The translations under genes were made by a program, and so were the position numbers. Shown here one piece after another: positions 25,498 to 34,700 of a stretch of DNA of 64,000 nt; position 1 is the first letter of the stretch, and each line of letters opens with the position of its first letter. The notes below the pieces were generated by a model. It did not search any database. It saw only the letters and a program-made list of their open reading frames with translations, and had not been told where the DNA came from. This DNA comes from Mesoflavibacter sp037029465 (GTDB lineage Bacteria > Bacteroidota > Bacteroidia > Flavobacteriales > Flavobacteriaceae): NCBI RefSeq assembly GCF_037029465.1, contig NZ_JAYMEM010000026.1, positions 62,001 through 126,000 on the forward strand, read 5' to 3'.

Positions 25498-26658
25498 TTA
25501 GGATACAAAAAAACGTCTGGTAGACTTAGTAATGTTTCTGGTATAGGTTACATCAATTTGATGATTACCTAAGGCTTCTAAAACTTGATAGAATTGCGTT
25601 GAAGCTTCAAAATACGCTACATAAATCCCGCCATTAAATACTAACTTTTCAAGTTGTAATGGGTTAAAAATTTGCTGAAGTTTCTCGCGTTCGCATTGAC
25701 AATCAATTTCTATGATTAGTTGGTGTTTTACTGCGGTTTCTTCAGTTTCAGAGGTATTATTATCGGTATATTTTCCGTTTTTCAAATAAATAACCTTATC
25801 CGAAACTTTTTCAACTTCATATAATTGTTGAGAACTTAAAATCAGAGCAATAGGATGATTTAAAGAGTTGCAAATAGACTTTAAATCTTCTAAAATAACT
25901 TGTTGTGCTAAAACATCTAGGTTTGCTAAAGGCTCATCAAGTAGTAGTAATTCTGGTTGACGCAATAAAGTTCTGGCAAGTTCAAAACGCATTTTGTAAC
26001 CAGAAGATAATTCGCTCCATTTTAAATGTTTGTAATCCCAAAGTCCAAGTCTGCAAATCATCATTAAAACTCTGGTTTCATTTTCTTCAGGACTTATGCC
26101 GTAATTAGATAGTACAAATTTTAAGTTGTCTTTAAGACTTCCGTACCATTTTTGAGTGCGTTGTGGTATGTAAACTAATTTAGATCTTAGTTCAAAATCG
26201 GCATTTACTTTGGTGTCAAAATCATAGTTTAAGCTACCAGAAGTATGCTTTAACTCTTTAGCTAGTACACGTAAAAGCGTTGTTTTTCCATTTCCGTTTT
26301 CGCCAACTAAACCATACACATTTCCTTTTTTTATAGACAGGCTAATAGGTCCTAAACTAAAATTATTTGACCCGTAACTTTTAGTGACGTTTGTTGCTGT
26401 AACAATAGGTTTAAAGTCGTTATAAACTTCAATAGGGATTTTAGAAATGTCCTCTAAAACCTTCAAACATTTATTTATAAACTCGGTTTCGTTATCTTGA
26501 TGTTTAGATTTCCAATCGGTAACTTCAATAATTTGGTTGTAAATTTCTAGATTTTGCGTGTCAATAGCGCAATCCATAAGTTTTCTGTAGCCTAAAACAG
26601 TATCTTTATTTTCAAAAAAGTGATAGACTTCTTGTAGTCTTTTTTCTAATGTAGACAT
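25498..26658 (-). CDS. ABC transporter ATPase with N-terminal extension and altered H-loop
   Basis: 386 residues. About 85 helical residues precede the ATPase domain. Walker A is GENGNGKTT (119-127), the signature is degenerate (LSSGYKMR, 217-224), and Walker B is LLLLDEP (237-243). The switch position normally occupied by histidine reads SSQQLYEVE, so Gln277 replaces the His. A 90-residue C-terminal domain contains the run CQCER near residue 320. First gene of an operon with the 8-TM protein and the OppA-like lipoprotein. The nearest type is an ABC-2 exporter ATPase (CcmA-like). The H-loop change may mean slow turnover or a regulatory machine. Confidence 0.85.
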   Translation of the reverse strand: MSTLEKRLQEVYHFFENKDTVLGYRKLMDCAIDTQNLEIYNQIIEVTDWKSKHQDNETEFINKCLKVLEDISKIPIEVYNDFKPIVTATNVTKSYGSNNFSLGPISLSIKKGNVYGLVGENGNGKTTLLRVLAKELKHTSGSLNYDFDTKVNADFELRSKLVYIPQRTQKWYGSLKDNLKFVLSNYGISPEENETRVLMMICRLGLWDYKHLKWSELSSGYKMRFELARTLLRQPELLLLDEPLANLDVLAQQVILEDLKSICNSLNHPIALILSSQQLYEVEKVSDKVIYLKNGKYTDNNTSETEETAVKHQLIIEIDCQCEREKLQQIFNPLQLEKLVFNGGIYVAYFEASTQFYQVLEALGNHQIDVTYTRNITKSTRRFFVS

Positions 26659-26704
26659 ATTGATTTTAAAGGTTTAAACGCTTTTTATAGCAGGAAAAAT
26701 TACG

Positions 26705-26712
26705 TATTTTTG
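26705..26712 (+). promoter_or_regulatory. mtaB -7 box
   Basis: TATTTTTG followed by C, 67 bp before the TTG start. The short leader between them has a weak inverted repeat (CTAGGTAA / TTACTTAG). Confidence 0.5.
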
Positions 26713-26779
26713 CAGCCACAAATTTTAATAGCACTAGGTAAATATAACAAAACTTACTTAGCATTAAACACTAATTGCA

Positions 26780-28111
26780 TTGAATAACAAAAAGAAAGTT
26801 GGCTTTTATACTTTAGGTTGTAAACTTAATTTTTCTGAAACATCAACCATTGCACGTTCTTTTAAAGACGAAGGTTTTGAGCGTGTAGATTTTAATGATG
26901 AAGCAGATATTTATGTGATAAACACCTGTTCTGTAACCGAAAATGCAGACAAACGTTTTAAAACCATAGTTAAGCAAGCGCAAAAGGCAAATCCAGAAGC
27001 TTTTATAGCTGCTGTTGGTTGTTATGCGCAGCTAAAACCACAAGAGTTAGCAGATGTAAATGGTGTCGATTTAGTGCTTGGTGCTACCGAAAAATTTAAA
27101 ATCACAGATTACCTAAACGATTTGTCAAAAAACGATTTTGGCGAAGTTCATTCTTGTGAAATTGAAGAAGCCGATTTTTATGTAGGAAGTTATTCTATAG
27201 GAGACAGAACACGTGCTTTTTTAAAGGTGCAAGATGGTTGTGATTACAAATGTACGTATTGCACAATTCCTTTAGCTCGTGGTATTTCACGAAGTGATAC
27301 ATTAGAAAATGTACTTAAAAATGCTAAAGAAATTTCAGAAAGAAACATCAAAGAAATTGTCTTAACAGGTGTAAATATTGGAGATTACGGTAAAGGCGAA
27401 TTTGGTAATAAAAAACACGAGCACACGTTTTATGAATTAGTACAAGCTTTAGATGAAGTTGAAGGCATAGAGCGTTTACGCATCTCTTCAATAGAGCCTA
27501 ACTTGCTTAAAAATGAAACCATAGATTTTGTAGCTCAAAGTAAAACGTTTGTGCCGCATTTTCATATTCCGTTACAAAGCGGAAGTAACGATATGCTTAA
27601 AAAAATGAGACGTCGTTATTTAAGAGAATTGTATGTAGATCGTGTAGAACAAATCAAAACAGTAATGCCTCATGCTTGCGTTGGTGTAGATGTTATTGTT
27701 GGTTTTCCTGGTGAAACAGACGAGCATTTTTTAGAAACCTACAATTTTTTAAATGAATTAGATATTTCTTACTTACACGTATTTACCTATTCTGAAAGAG
27801 AAAATACAGTAGCTGCAACAATGGATGGTGTTGTACCTAAAAAAGTAAGATCAAAACGAAGTAAAATGTTACGAGGATTAAGCGTTAAAAAGCGTCGTGC
27901 GTTTTACGAGTCACAAATAGGAACAAAAAGAACAGTGCTTTTTGAGTCAGAAAATAAAGAAGGCTACATTCATGGATTTACAGAAAATTATGTCAAGGTA
28001 AAAGCACCTTGGAATCCAGAATTAGTCAATACACTTCACGAAGTCGAACTAACCAAAATAGATTCAGACGGATTAGTAAGATTTGAATTTGTAAAAGCAG
28101 AAGTTATATAA
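26780..28111 (+). CDS. mtaB: tRNA t6A37 methylthiotransferase MtaB (TTG start)
   Basis: 443-residue radical-SAM enzyme that methylthiolates t6A37 of tRNAs to ms2t6A. The UPF0004 domain begins KVGFYTLGCKLNFSE (Cys14 binds the auxiliary cluster), followed by NTCSVTENADKR and VGCYAQ. The radical-SAM motif is DGCDYKCTYCTIPLARG, and a TRAM domain ends the chain. The start must be TTG at 26780: an in-frame TAA lies 15 bp upstream, there is no ATG before the conserved GCKLN, and the distance to that motif fits the family. Monocistronic, ending at a 42-bp palindromic terminator. Confidence 0.95.
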   Translation: MNNKKKVGFYTLGCKLNFSETSTIARSFKDEGFERVDFNDEADIYVINTCSVTENADKRFKTIVKQAQKANPEAFIAAVGCYAQLKPQELADVNGVDLVLGATEKFKITDYLNDLSKNDFGEVHSCEIEEADFYVGSYSIGDRTRAFLKVQDGCDYKCTYCTIPLARGISRSDTLENVLKNAKEISERNIKEIVLTGVNIGDYGKGEFGNKKHEHTFYELVQALDEVEGIERLRISSIEPNLLKNETIDFVAQSKTFVPHFHIPLQSGSNDMLKKMRRRYLRELYVDRVEQIKTVMPHACVGVDVIVGFPGETDEHFLETYNFLNELDISYLHVFTYSERENTVAATMDGVVPKKVRSKRSKMLRGLSVKKRRAFYESQIGTKRTVLFESENKEGYIHGFTENYVKVKAPWNPELVNTLHEVELTKIDSDGLVRFEFVKAEVI

Positions 28112-28152
28112 AACAAAACATCCGAAGTTAATTAACTTCGGATGTTTTGTTT
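28111..28152 (+). terminator. 42-bp perfectly palindromic terminator
   Basis: Bases 28111-28152 are a perfect palindrome whose core arms are CATCCGAAGTTAA / TTAACTTCGGATG, with AAACAAAA on one side and TTTTGTTT on the other. It begins at the last base of the mtaB stop and can serve both mtaB and the convergent acetyltransferase gene. Confidence 0.88.
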
Positions 28153-28173
28153 AAGTTATAATCTAAACTTAAA

Positions 28174-28470
28174 TTAGATTCTTACACCAACAGGTAATAA
28201 TTTTTTATACTGCCTATTTCTTCTAATAAATTTAGCAATATAAGGACTTGTAGGTACAACACTTAGGTTACGATCTTCAATGTTTTCAAAAACAGTTTTA
28301 ATAAAATCTGTTTTAAATTCATCATTATCAAGTGCTTCAGGGACAATTAGTTTAGTTAAAAAGATTTTTCGTTCTTGAAGAGAGTACTCAATTTTAGCAA
28401 AATGATCATCGATTTTCAGTTCAAATTGACGTAAAAAATCGTTGTCAACTAGCTCAGCTGCATCAATCAT
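28174..28470 (-). CDS. Small GNAT-like N-acetyltransferase (Acetyltransf_CG type)
   Basis: 98 residues. The order of elements, IEYSLQERKIFLTKLIVPEA and then RNLSVVPTSPYIAKFIRRN with YKKLLP at the end, matches the minimal acetyl-CoA-binding fold of the YjdJ/GNAT 'CG' family (PF14542), where VVPTCPYV..FI.RH.EY is conserved. Here the usual Cys in VVPTC is Ser, so catalysis may be altered. Its substrate is unknown. It is monocistronic, with a TACATTTG box at 28550-28543 in front and the shared palindromic terminator behind. Confidence 0.75.
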   Translation of the reverse strand: MIDAAELVDNDFLRQFELKIDDHFAKIEYSLQERKIFLTKLIVPEALDNDEFKTDFIKTVFENIEDRNLSVVPTSPYIAKFIRRNRQYKKLLPVGVRI

Positions 28471-28542
28471 AATTTATAAAGTTTTATTAATTATCAAGGA
28501 AGTTTCAAAAATAGTACCAAACTATTTTTTAGTTTTACAGTG

Positions 28543-28550
28543 CAAATGTA
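28543..28550 (-). promoter_or_regulatory. -7 box for the small acetyltransferase
   Basis: TACATTTG followed by C on the minus strand, 72 bp before the ATG. Confidence 0.5.
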
Positions 28551-28594
28551 CGAAAAATTATAACAAGAACACAGGTTTTTGTTGTTAAAAGCTT

Positions 28595-29260
28595 ATGAAT
28601 CAGGAGATAATACCAGTTTACTTAATGCCAGGTATGGCGGCAAATCCTACAATTTTTGAATACATAAAATTGCCAGAAGATCAGTTTGAAATTCATTGGT
28701 TATCTTGGAAAATGCCTTTAAAAAAAGAAAGTTTACAAGATTACGCCAAGCGTATGTGTGAAGATGTAAAACACGATAATCCTGTACTTTTAGGCGTATC
28801 TTTTGGTGGTATTTTGGTACAAGAAATGAGTAAGCACATTAGTGTAAGAAAATTATTTGTAGTGTCTAGCGTTAAGACAAGGCACGAGTTGCCTAAGCGT
28901 ATGAAGCTGCTTAAACTAACCAAAGCTTACAAATTACTACCAACGCAGTTAATGGGTAATATAGATTTACTAGCAAAATATGCTTTTGGAGAAACCATTA
29001 CCAAGCGTGTAGAATTGTACAAAAAATACTTATCTGTAAGTGATAAAGCGTATTTGGATTGGGCAATAGAGCAAGTAATTTGTTGGGAACAAGACCAACC
29101 AATACCAGAAGCTATTCATATACATGGTGATAATGATATGGTGTTTCCGTGTTCTTACATTTCTAATTGCACAAAAATTAAAGGAGGAACCCACATTATG
29201 ATTATAAATAAATACAAATGGTTTAACGAAAATTTACCAAAACTAATACTAGGTAATTAA
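28595..29260 (+). CDS. Alpha/beta hydrolase
   Basis: 221 residues of an alpha/beta-hydrolase fold. The nucleophile elbow is LGVSFGG (Ser69), a GxSxG. The acid/His region is likely HIHGDNDMVFP and the late GGTHIMI, whose His completes the triad. No signal peptide, so it is cytoplasmic. The substrate cannot be named; carboxylesterases and thioesterases have this size. A lytic transglycosylase gene starts 41 bp downstream on the same strand, so cotranscription is possible. Confidence 0.85.
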   Translation: MNQEIIPVYLMPGMAANPTIFEYIKLPEDQFEIHWLSWKMPLKKESLQDYAKRMCEDVKHDNPVLLGVSFGGILVQEMSKHISVRKLFVVSSVKTRHELPKRMKLLKLTKAYKLLPTQLMGNIDLLAKYAFGETITKRVELYKKYLSVSDKAYLDWAIEQVICWEQDQPIPEAIHIHGDNDMVFPCSYISNCTKIKGGTHIMIINKYKWFNENLPKLILGN

Positions 29261-29301
29261 TTGAAAATCAAATAAAATTTTTAAATTTAGAAAAAGAAAT
29301 A

Positions 29302-30237
29302 ATGAAGATGAAGTTAGTTAAAAACACATTAGCAGCAGTTGGTTTATTAGCTATTGGAGCGTTGTCAATCAACGCTATGCAAGAAGCGCCAACAGATGAA
29401 AATTTTGAAAAAAAATTAATAAACGATTATAACGTATACGCGTTACAAGTTCCGGATTATATGGATTTTGCTGGAGAAGAAGTGCCATTATCAAATCCAG
29501 ATATTTTAGAACGAATGGATAGAGAGCTTTTAGTAAATACCTATTGGCAATCTAATGGTTTGTTAATGTTTAAAAGAGCAAAAAAATACTTTCCTATAAT
29601 CGAACCTATTTTAGCTAAACATGGCGTTCCAGACGATTTTAAATATTTAGCAGTTATAGAAAGTGGTTTGACCAATGCAAAATCACCAGCAGGAGCAAGT
29701 GGTTTTTGGCAAATAATGAGTGCTACAGGTCGTGAACACGGATTAGAAGTTAATGATAATGTAGACGAAAGATATCATCTAGAAAAAGCAACCGAAGTTG
29801 CTTGTGATTACCTGAAAAAAGCTAAAGAAAACTTAGGTAGTTGGACCCTTGCAGCAGCAGCTTACAATGCAGGTAATGCAGGTATATCAAGACGATTAAA
29901 TGATCAGCAAGTAAAAGATTATTACGATTTGTTGTTAGGTGAAGAAACTGGTCGTTATGTATTCAGGATTTTAGCTTTAAAAGAAATTTTATCCAATCCA
30001 TCAAAATATGGTTTCAATTTTAGAGATAAAGATTTATACTCTAAAGTGCCAACATATTTAGTAGAAGTAGATACAGCTGTTACAGATTTTGCAAGTTTTG
30101 CAAAGCAATTCGGTATTAACTATAAAATTTTAAAACTGCATAATCCTTGGTTAAGAGAGCCACATTTAAACAACAGATCAAGAAAACAATACTTTATAGA
30201 ATTGCCTAAAGAAGGTTATTATAACTTGCAACCTTAA
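29302..30237 (+). CDS. Lytic murein transglycosylase (SLT domain, MltD-like)
   Basis: 311 residues exported by an N-terminal signal (about 1-25, ending ALSINA). The SLT domain runs from about 95 to 215: AVIESGLTNAKSPAGASG carries the catalytic Glu120, followed by FWQIM and the AAYNAGN motif, all conserved. Unlike E. coli MltD there are no LysM repeats; the C-terminal 90 residues carry a LysM-like or YhcG-like remnant region. It cleaves glycan strands of peptidoglycan in the periplasm. Two start codons are possible (29302 or 29308). It overlaps the cardiolipin synthase start by 1 bp (TAATG), implying translational coupling. Confidence 0.92.
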   Translation: MKMKLVKNTLAAVGLLAIGALSINAMQEAPTDENFEKKLINDYNVYALQVPDYMDFAGEEVPLSNPDILERMDRELLVNTYWQSNGLLMFKRAKKYFPIIEPILAKHGVPDDFKYLAVIESGLTNAKSPAGASGFWQIMSATGREHGLEVNDNVDERYHLEKATEVACDYLKKAKENLGSWTLAAAAYNAGNAGISRRLNDQQVKDYYDLLLGEETGRYVFRILALKEILSNPSKYGFNFRDKDLYSKVPTYLVEVDTAVTDFASFAKQFGINYKILKLHNPWLREPHLNNRSRKQYFIELPKEGYYNLQP

Positions 30238-31694
30238 TGATAGAGTTTTTAAAAGACCATTGGTGGACGCTAGCAATAGCTGTTAATTACACTCTAGCGT
30301 TAATAGCAGTGGTTACTATTCTTTTTAAATCTATAAACCCAACAAAAACACTAACATACATTATCGTTTTGTTAGTGTTTCCTTTTTTAGGGCTTATCGT
30401 TTATTATTTGTTTGGTCAAGAATACAGAAAAAATAAAATTTTCAATAAAAAGGATATTTTAAATAATCAGCTAATTAAGTCAATTGAAGACAAATTAGAG
30501 ATTAAACCAAACGCTTTAAAATATTACGAAAAAGAAGCAGAAGAAGATCAAATACGCCTAGTTCAGTTACTTCAAAAAAACGATAAATCGCCGTTAACAC
30601 AATATAATGATGTTGAAATAATCATTAATGGTGAAAATAAATTTGAAAAGCTTTTTAAAGATTTAGAAGCAGCAACGCAGCACATTCATGTAGAATATTA
30701 CATCTTGAAGGATGATAAAATAGGCACAAGATTTTTAGAGTTACTATTAAAAAAAGCAGATGAAGGCGTACAAGTAAAATTGAGTTATGATGATGTAGGA
30801 AGTAAAATTTCATCTAAAATGAAAAGAAGGCTTACGCAATCTTCAATAGAGCATCATCCGTTTATGCCAGTATTATTTCCAAAGTTTACTGGAAAAATGA
30901 ATTACAGAGACCACCGAAAAATAGTTATTATTGATGGCGAAATTGGTTATGTTGGTGGTATAAATATTTCAGATACTTACGTTAATTATCCCGAAAACAC
31001 AAAGTATTGGAGAGACACGCATCTTAGAATTGTTGGTGAAGCTGTTTTTACGCTTCAAGTTCAGTTTTTAACTAATTGGAACTTTGTTTCAGATAAAAAA
31101 ATTGAAATAAATAAAACGTATTTCCCTAAAAATAAAGTGGAGAAAATTACCCCAATTCAAATTGCAGCAAGCGGACCAGATACCGATTGGGCAAATATCA
31201 TGGAGGCTATTTTCTTTTCTATAGTAACCGCAGAAAAATACGTTTATATTGCAACGCCATACTTTATTCCAAATGACCAAATTATTACCGCAATGCAAGT
31301 GGCTTCAAAAAGTGGCGTAGATGTTAGGATTATGATTCCTGATAAATCAGACTCTTGGATAGCGCAACACGCAACAAACTCTTATTTAGAGCAGCTTTTT
31401 GATGCAAATGTTAGTGTTTACAGGTATAAAAAAGGATTTACACACGCAAAAACGATGGTTATTGATGATGTATTTACCACTATTGGAACTTGTAATATGG
31501 ACTACAGAAGCTTTAATATTAACTTCGAAATTAATGCGCTAATCTATAGTAAAGAGCAAGCGTTAAAGGCTAAGCAAATGTATTTAGACGATTTAGAAGA
31601 TGCCTTTTGTATGGATTATGAACAATGGAAAAACAGAGGTAAATTAGAGCGTTTAAAAGAAGCATATTGCAGACTTTGGGCTCCGTTGTTATAA
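30237..31694 (+). CDS. cls: Cardiolipin synthase (PLD type)
   Basis: 485 residues. Two N-terminal transmembrane helices (about 10-30 and 38-60) anchor it in the inner membrane. Two phospholipase D motifs follow: HRKIVIIDG (His226, Lys228, Asp233) and HAKTMVIDD in the C-terminal half, each with the Gly-rich downstream segment (VGGINISD, IGTCNMDYRS). It joins two phosphatidylglycerol molecules into cardiolipin, or a related transfer. Length is that of ClsA (about 480). Its ATG overlaps the stop of the transglycosylase gene, so both envelope enzymes are made together. Confidence 0.94.
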   Translation: MIEFLKDHWWTLAIAVNYTLALIAVVTILFKSINPTKTLTYIIVLLVFPFLGLIVYYLFGQEYRKNKIFNKKDILNNQLIKSIEDKLEIKPNALKYYEKEAEEDQIRLVQLLQKNDKSPLTQYNDVEIIINGENKFEKLFKDLEAATQHIHVEYYILKDDKIGTRFLELLLKKADEGVQVKLSYDDVGSKISSKMKRRLTQSSIEHHPFMPVLFPKFTGKMNYRDHRKIVIIDGEIGYVGGINISDTYVNYPENTKYWRDTHLRIVGEAVFTLQVQFLTNWNFVSDKKIEINKTYFPKNKVEKITPIQIAASGPDTDWANIMEAIFFSIVTAEKYVYIATPYFIPNDQIITAMQVASKSGVDVRIMIPDKSDSWIAQHATNSYLEQLFDANVSVYRYKKGFTHAKTMVIDDVFTTIGTCNMDYRSFNINFEINALIYSKEQALKAKQMYLDDLEDAFCMDYEQWKNRGKLERLKEAYCRLWAPLL

Positions 31695-31776
31695 ACATTC
31701 AATGCAAGAAATTTTTTTAGTTGTATATTTAAAAAGCTAAATTAATAATGAAATTAAAACATCAACCAACATAAGT

Positions 31777-34700
31777 ATGTGTAAAGTGAAAAGGATTATC
31801 TGTTTTTTTATATTCTTTTTGCTTGCTCAATGGTCTGCTTTTGCTCAATTACCAGACTTTAATCTAACAGTAACTACAACTGACGAAACGTGTTCTGGTA
31901 ACGGTGCTTTGGCAATGAGTGTAAGTAATACCGAAGCAGGAGTAACAATTACTTATTCATTGTTTTTATTGCCAGACAGCACAAATCCAATTGCAGAAAC
32001 CACAACATCTTCTTTTAACAGTTTACCTTCAGGAAATTATATTGTTGTTGCCACGCAAACTCTTGGAAGCGATGAAAATTCGCAACAACAAGAAGTTACA
32101 ATTAACGATGTAACAACAACTTTAGATTACGATATTTCACATTCAACCACATCAAATTGTGATGAGTTTGGAACAATTACAGTAAATATTTTATCTGGTA
32201 ATCCTGTGTCTTACGAGATTATTTCTGGACCACAAACTGTTGCGCCACAAACTTCAAACATATTTACAGGTTTGCCTCAAGGTACTTACATTGTTAGAGT
32301 TTATGATGATTGTGATAACGCACTTTCAAAAACCTACACCATGTTATTAGATATCAATGATTTGGAGATAGGTGAAGTAGCTTTGCCAATTGTTTATGAT
32401 AATTGTGATGAAGCAAATGTTGAAATTTCTATTGATGCAGCAGAAAATACAACGATTATCTATCCGCTGTCAGTAACCTTAACTGTTTATCCGCCAGATG
32501 GTTCAACTGAAATTGTTTTTAATCAAAATATTACAAGTGGTGATGATTTAAATTTTACAATCAATCAATTAATTCCATTATTTGGAGCAGATAGTTTTGA
32601 TGTAAATGTTTTAATTGTAGACTCTTGCGGATTGGTTTTTGAGTCTGATCAGATCGTAAATCCAAACCCAAAAGTCAACTTAACAACCACAGAAGAATTT
32701 TGTGGCGAATTTTTAAACGTCGCAATCAATAATTACTTACCACCTTTCACTTTAAGTTTTACATCTGCGCCTTCAGGTTTTGATCCATCAGATTATAACG
32801 AAAGTTATCCAGGACCATTTACGCAAGATGACGGAACTATAATTTTTGGTTTTGAGGAGAATCCAGTGCCAACAGGTATGTACACAGTAGAAGTGGTAGA
32901 TGCTTGTAACCGAGTAGGAGCAGGGACAATTTTTGTTGATGAAGTTGTTGTAGAACCGTTAGTGATAACAAGCAATAGCGGTTGTACAGCTAATTCTGGT
33001 ATTATAGAAATTAGAATTCCTGAACGTGAAGTTATTACAGCAACTATTATTAGCGCACCATCATCATTTCCTGAAACATTGCCATTTAATACAGACGAGT
33101 TTATTGTTGGAGATATTTTAACCATTCAGGATAACAATCTTCCTGCAGGAGATTATGTTGTTACTGTAGTTGATAATTGTGGTGTAGAATATACTTTAGA
33201 TGCTAATATTCCGGTGTTTCAGTTTCAAGGATTAAATGTATTAACGCTTCCAAATTGCGAAACAGAAACAGGTTATTTAAATCTAAGCAGTAATCATGGA
33301 CAATTATCAGAAATCATTATTGTTGCTGCACCTTCCGCTTTCGCGGAAACAATTCCTTTTGATGCGACCAGTTTATTAGATGGAAATGGTAACCTTTTTA
33401 TGAATAATTTACCCGTTGGTGATTATCAATTTGAATCTACTGATACCTGTAATTTTGATTACACAACTAATGTTACCATAAATAGTTATACCAGTAATCC
33501 TTTTGCATACACATTAACCAGAAACTGTGGTTCTTTTGATGTTACTATTAATGATTTAGATCAAACAGTAACTAACCAAACATATTGGTTGCAATATTAC
33601 TTTGAAGAAAATGAAGTTTGGGGACATCCAAATACCGGTGTAGCGTACACAGAAGGCGATATCCCAAATAGCACAACTGCTATAGAAATAGAAAACATGG
33701 AAACACTCTACAATATCTTTTTAACAGGAGATTTTAGATTGATAAAAGTGTTTCAATCTATAAATTCAGAAAATCCAGACGTGTATTGTTTAGATCAATT
33801 TGCCAATTTCACTGTATATTCAGATTTAGTTATTTCAGGAGTTTATAATTTAAATTGTTCTAGTGGCGGTAATCCGTCAGACGTCGTAGTAGAAGCTATT
33901 GGTGTAGCGCCTTTCAATTATAGTATTATTTCACCAATAACAATAGATAATGGATCCAATAATATTTTCTCTGGATTACCAAACGGAACTTACGAAATCA
34001 AAGTGGAAGATGCTTGCGGAAGTATTGAAAACATTACTGTTAACCTAGAAAATCTATTACCATTAGTAAGAGCTAACACACCAGATAATTTTACAATTTG
34101 CAAAGATGATGGAGTAGCGCAGGAAGTATTTCAATTAGATACTCAAAACGAACAAATTTTAGGAAATCAAAACCCAAATAATTACACAATAACCTATCAT
34201 TTATCGCAATCAGATGCAGATTCTGGTAATAATCCATTGCCAAATCAATTTACAAATAATACTAATCCTCAAACGGTTTACGCAAGGGTTGTACATAATA
34301 ATTTAGCGTTGTGTCATGCAACAACATCATTTCAAATATATGTAGGTCAAGTACCTGTTTTAAGTGAAGAAGAAACAGTTTACATCTGTCCTGATGGTAC
34401 GGCAACATTAATAGCAGATTTTGGTTTTGATGCGTATTTATGGTCAACAGAAGAAACAACACAAAGTATAACTGTAGATCAAGCCGGAACTTATACAGTA
34501 ACTATTATTGATGAAATAGGAGATTTTTATTGCGAAAGCACAAAGAGTTATCAAGTGATAAATTCAGAACCAGCAACTATCGAAAGTATAGAAATTTCAG
34601 ATTGGACAGCAAATAATAATACAATAGCAGTTATGGTTTCTGGATCTGGTAATTATGTGTATTCTTTAGATGGTATAAATTACCAAACACAAAACACATT

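Noticed and set aside
32805..33125. Minus-strand open frame of about 106 codons inside the CHU_C gene
   Set aside because: Antisense shadow of a repeat-rich coding sequence; low-complexity Ser/Thr/Val product.
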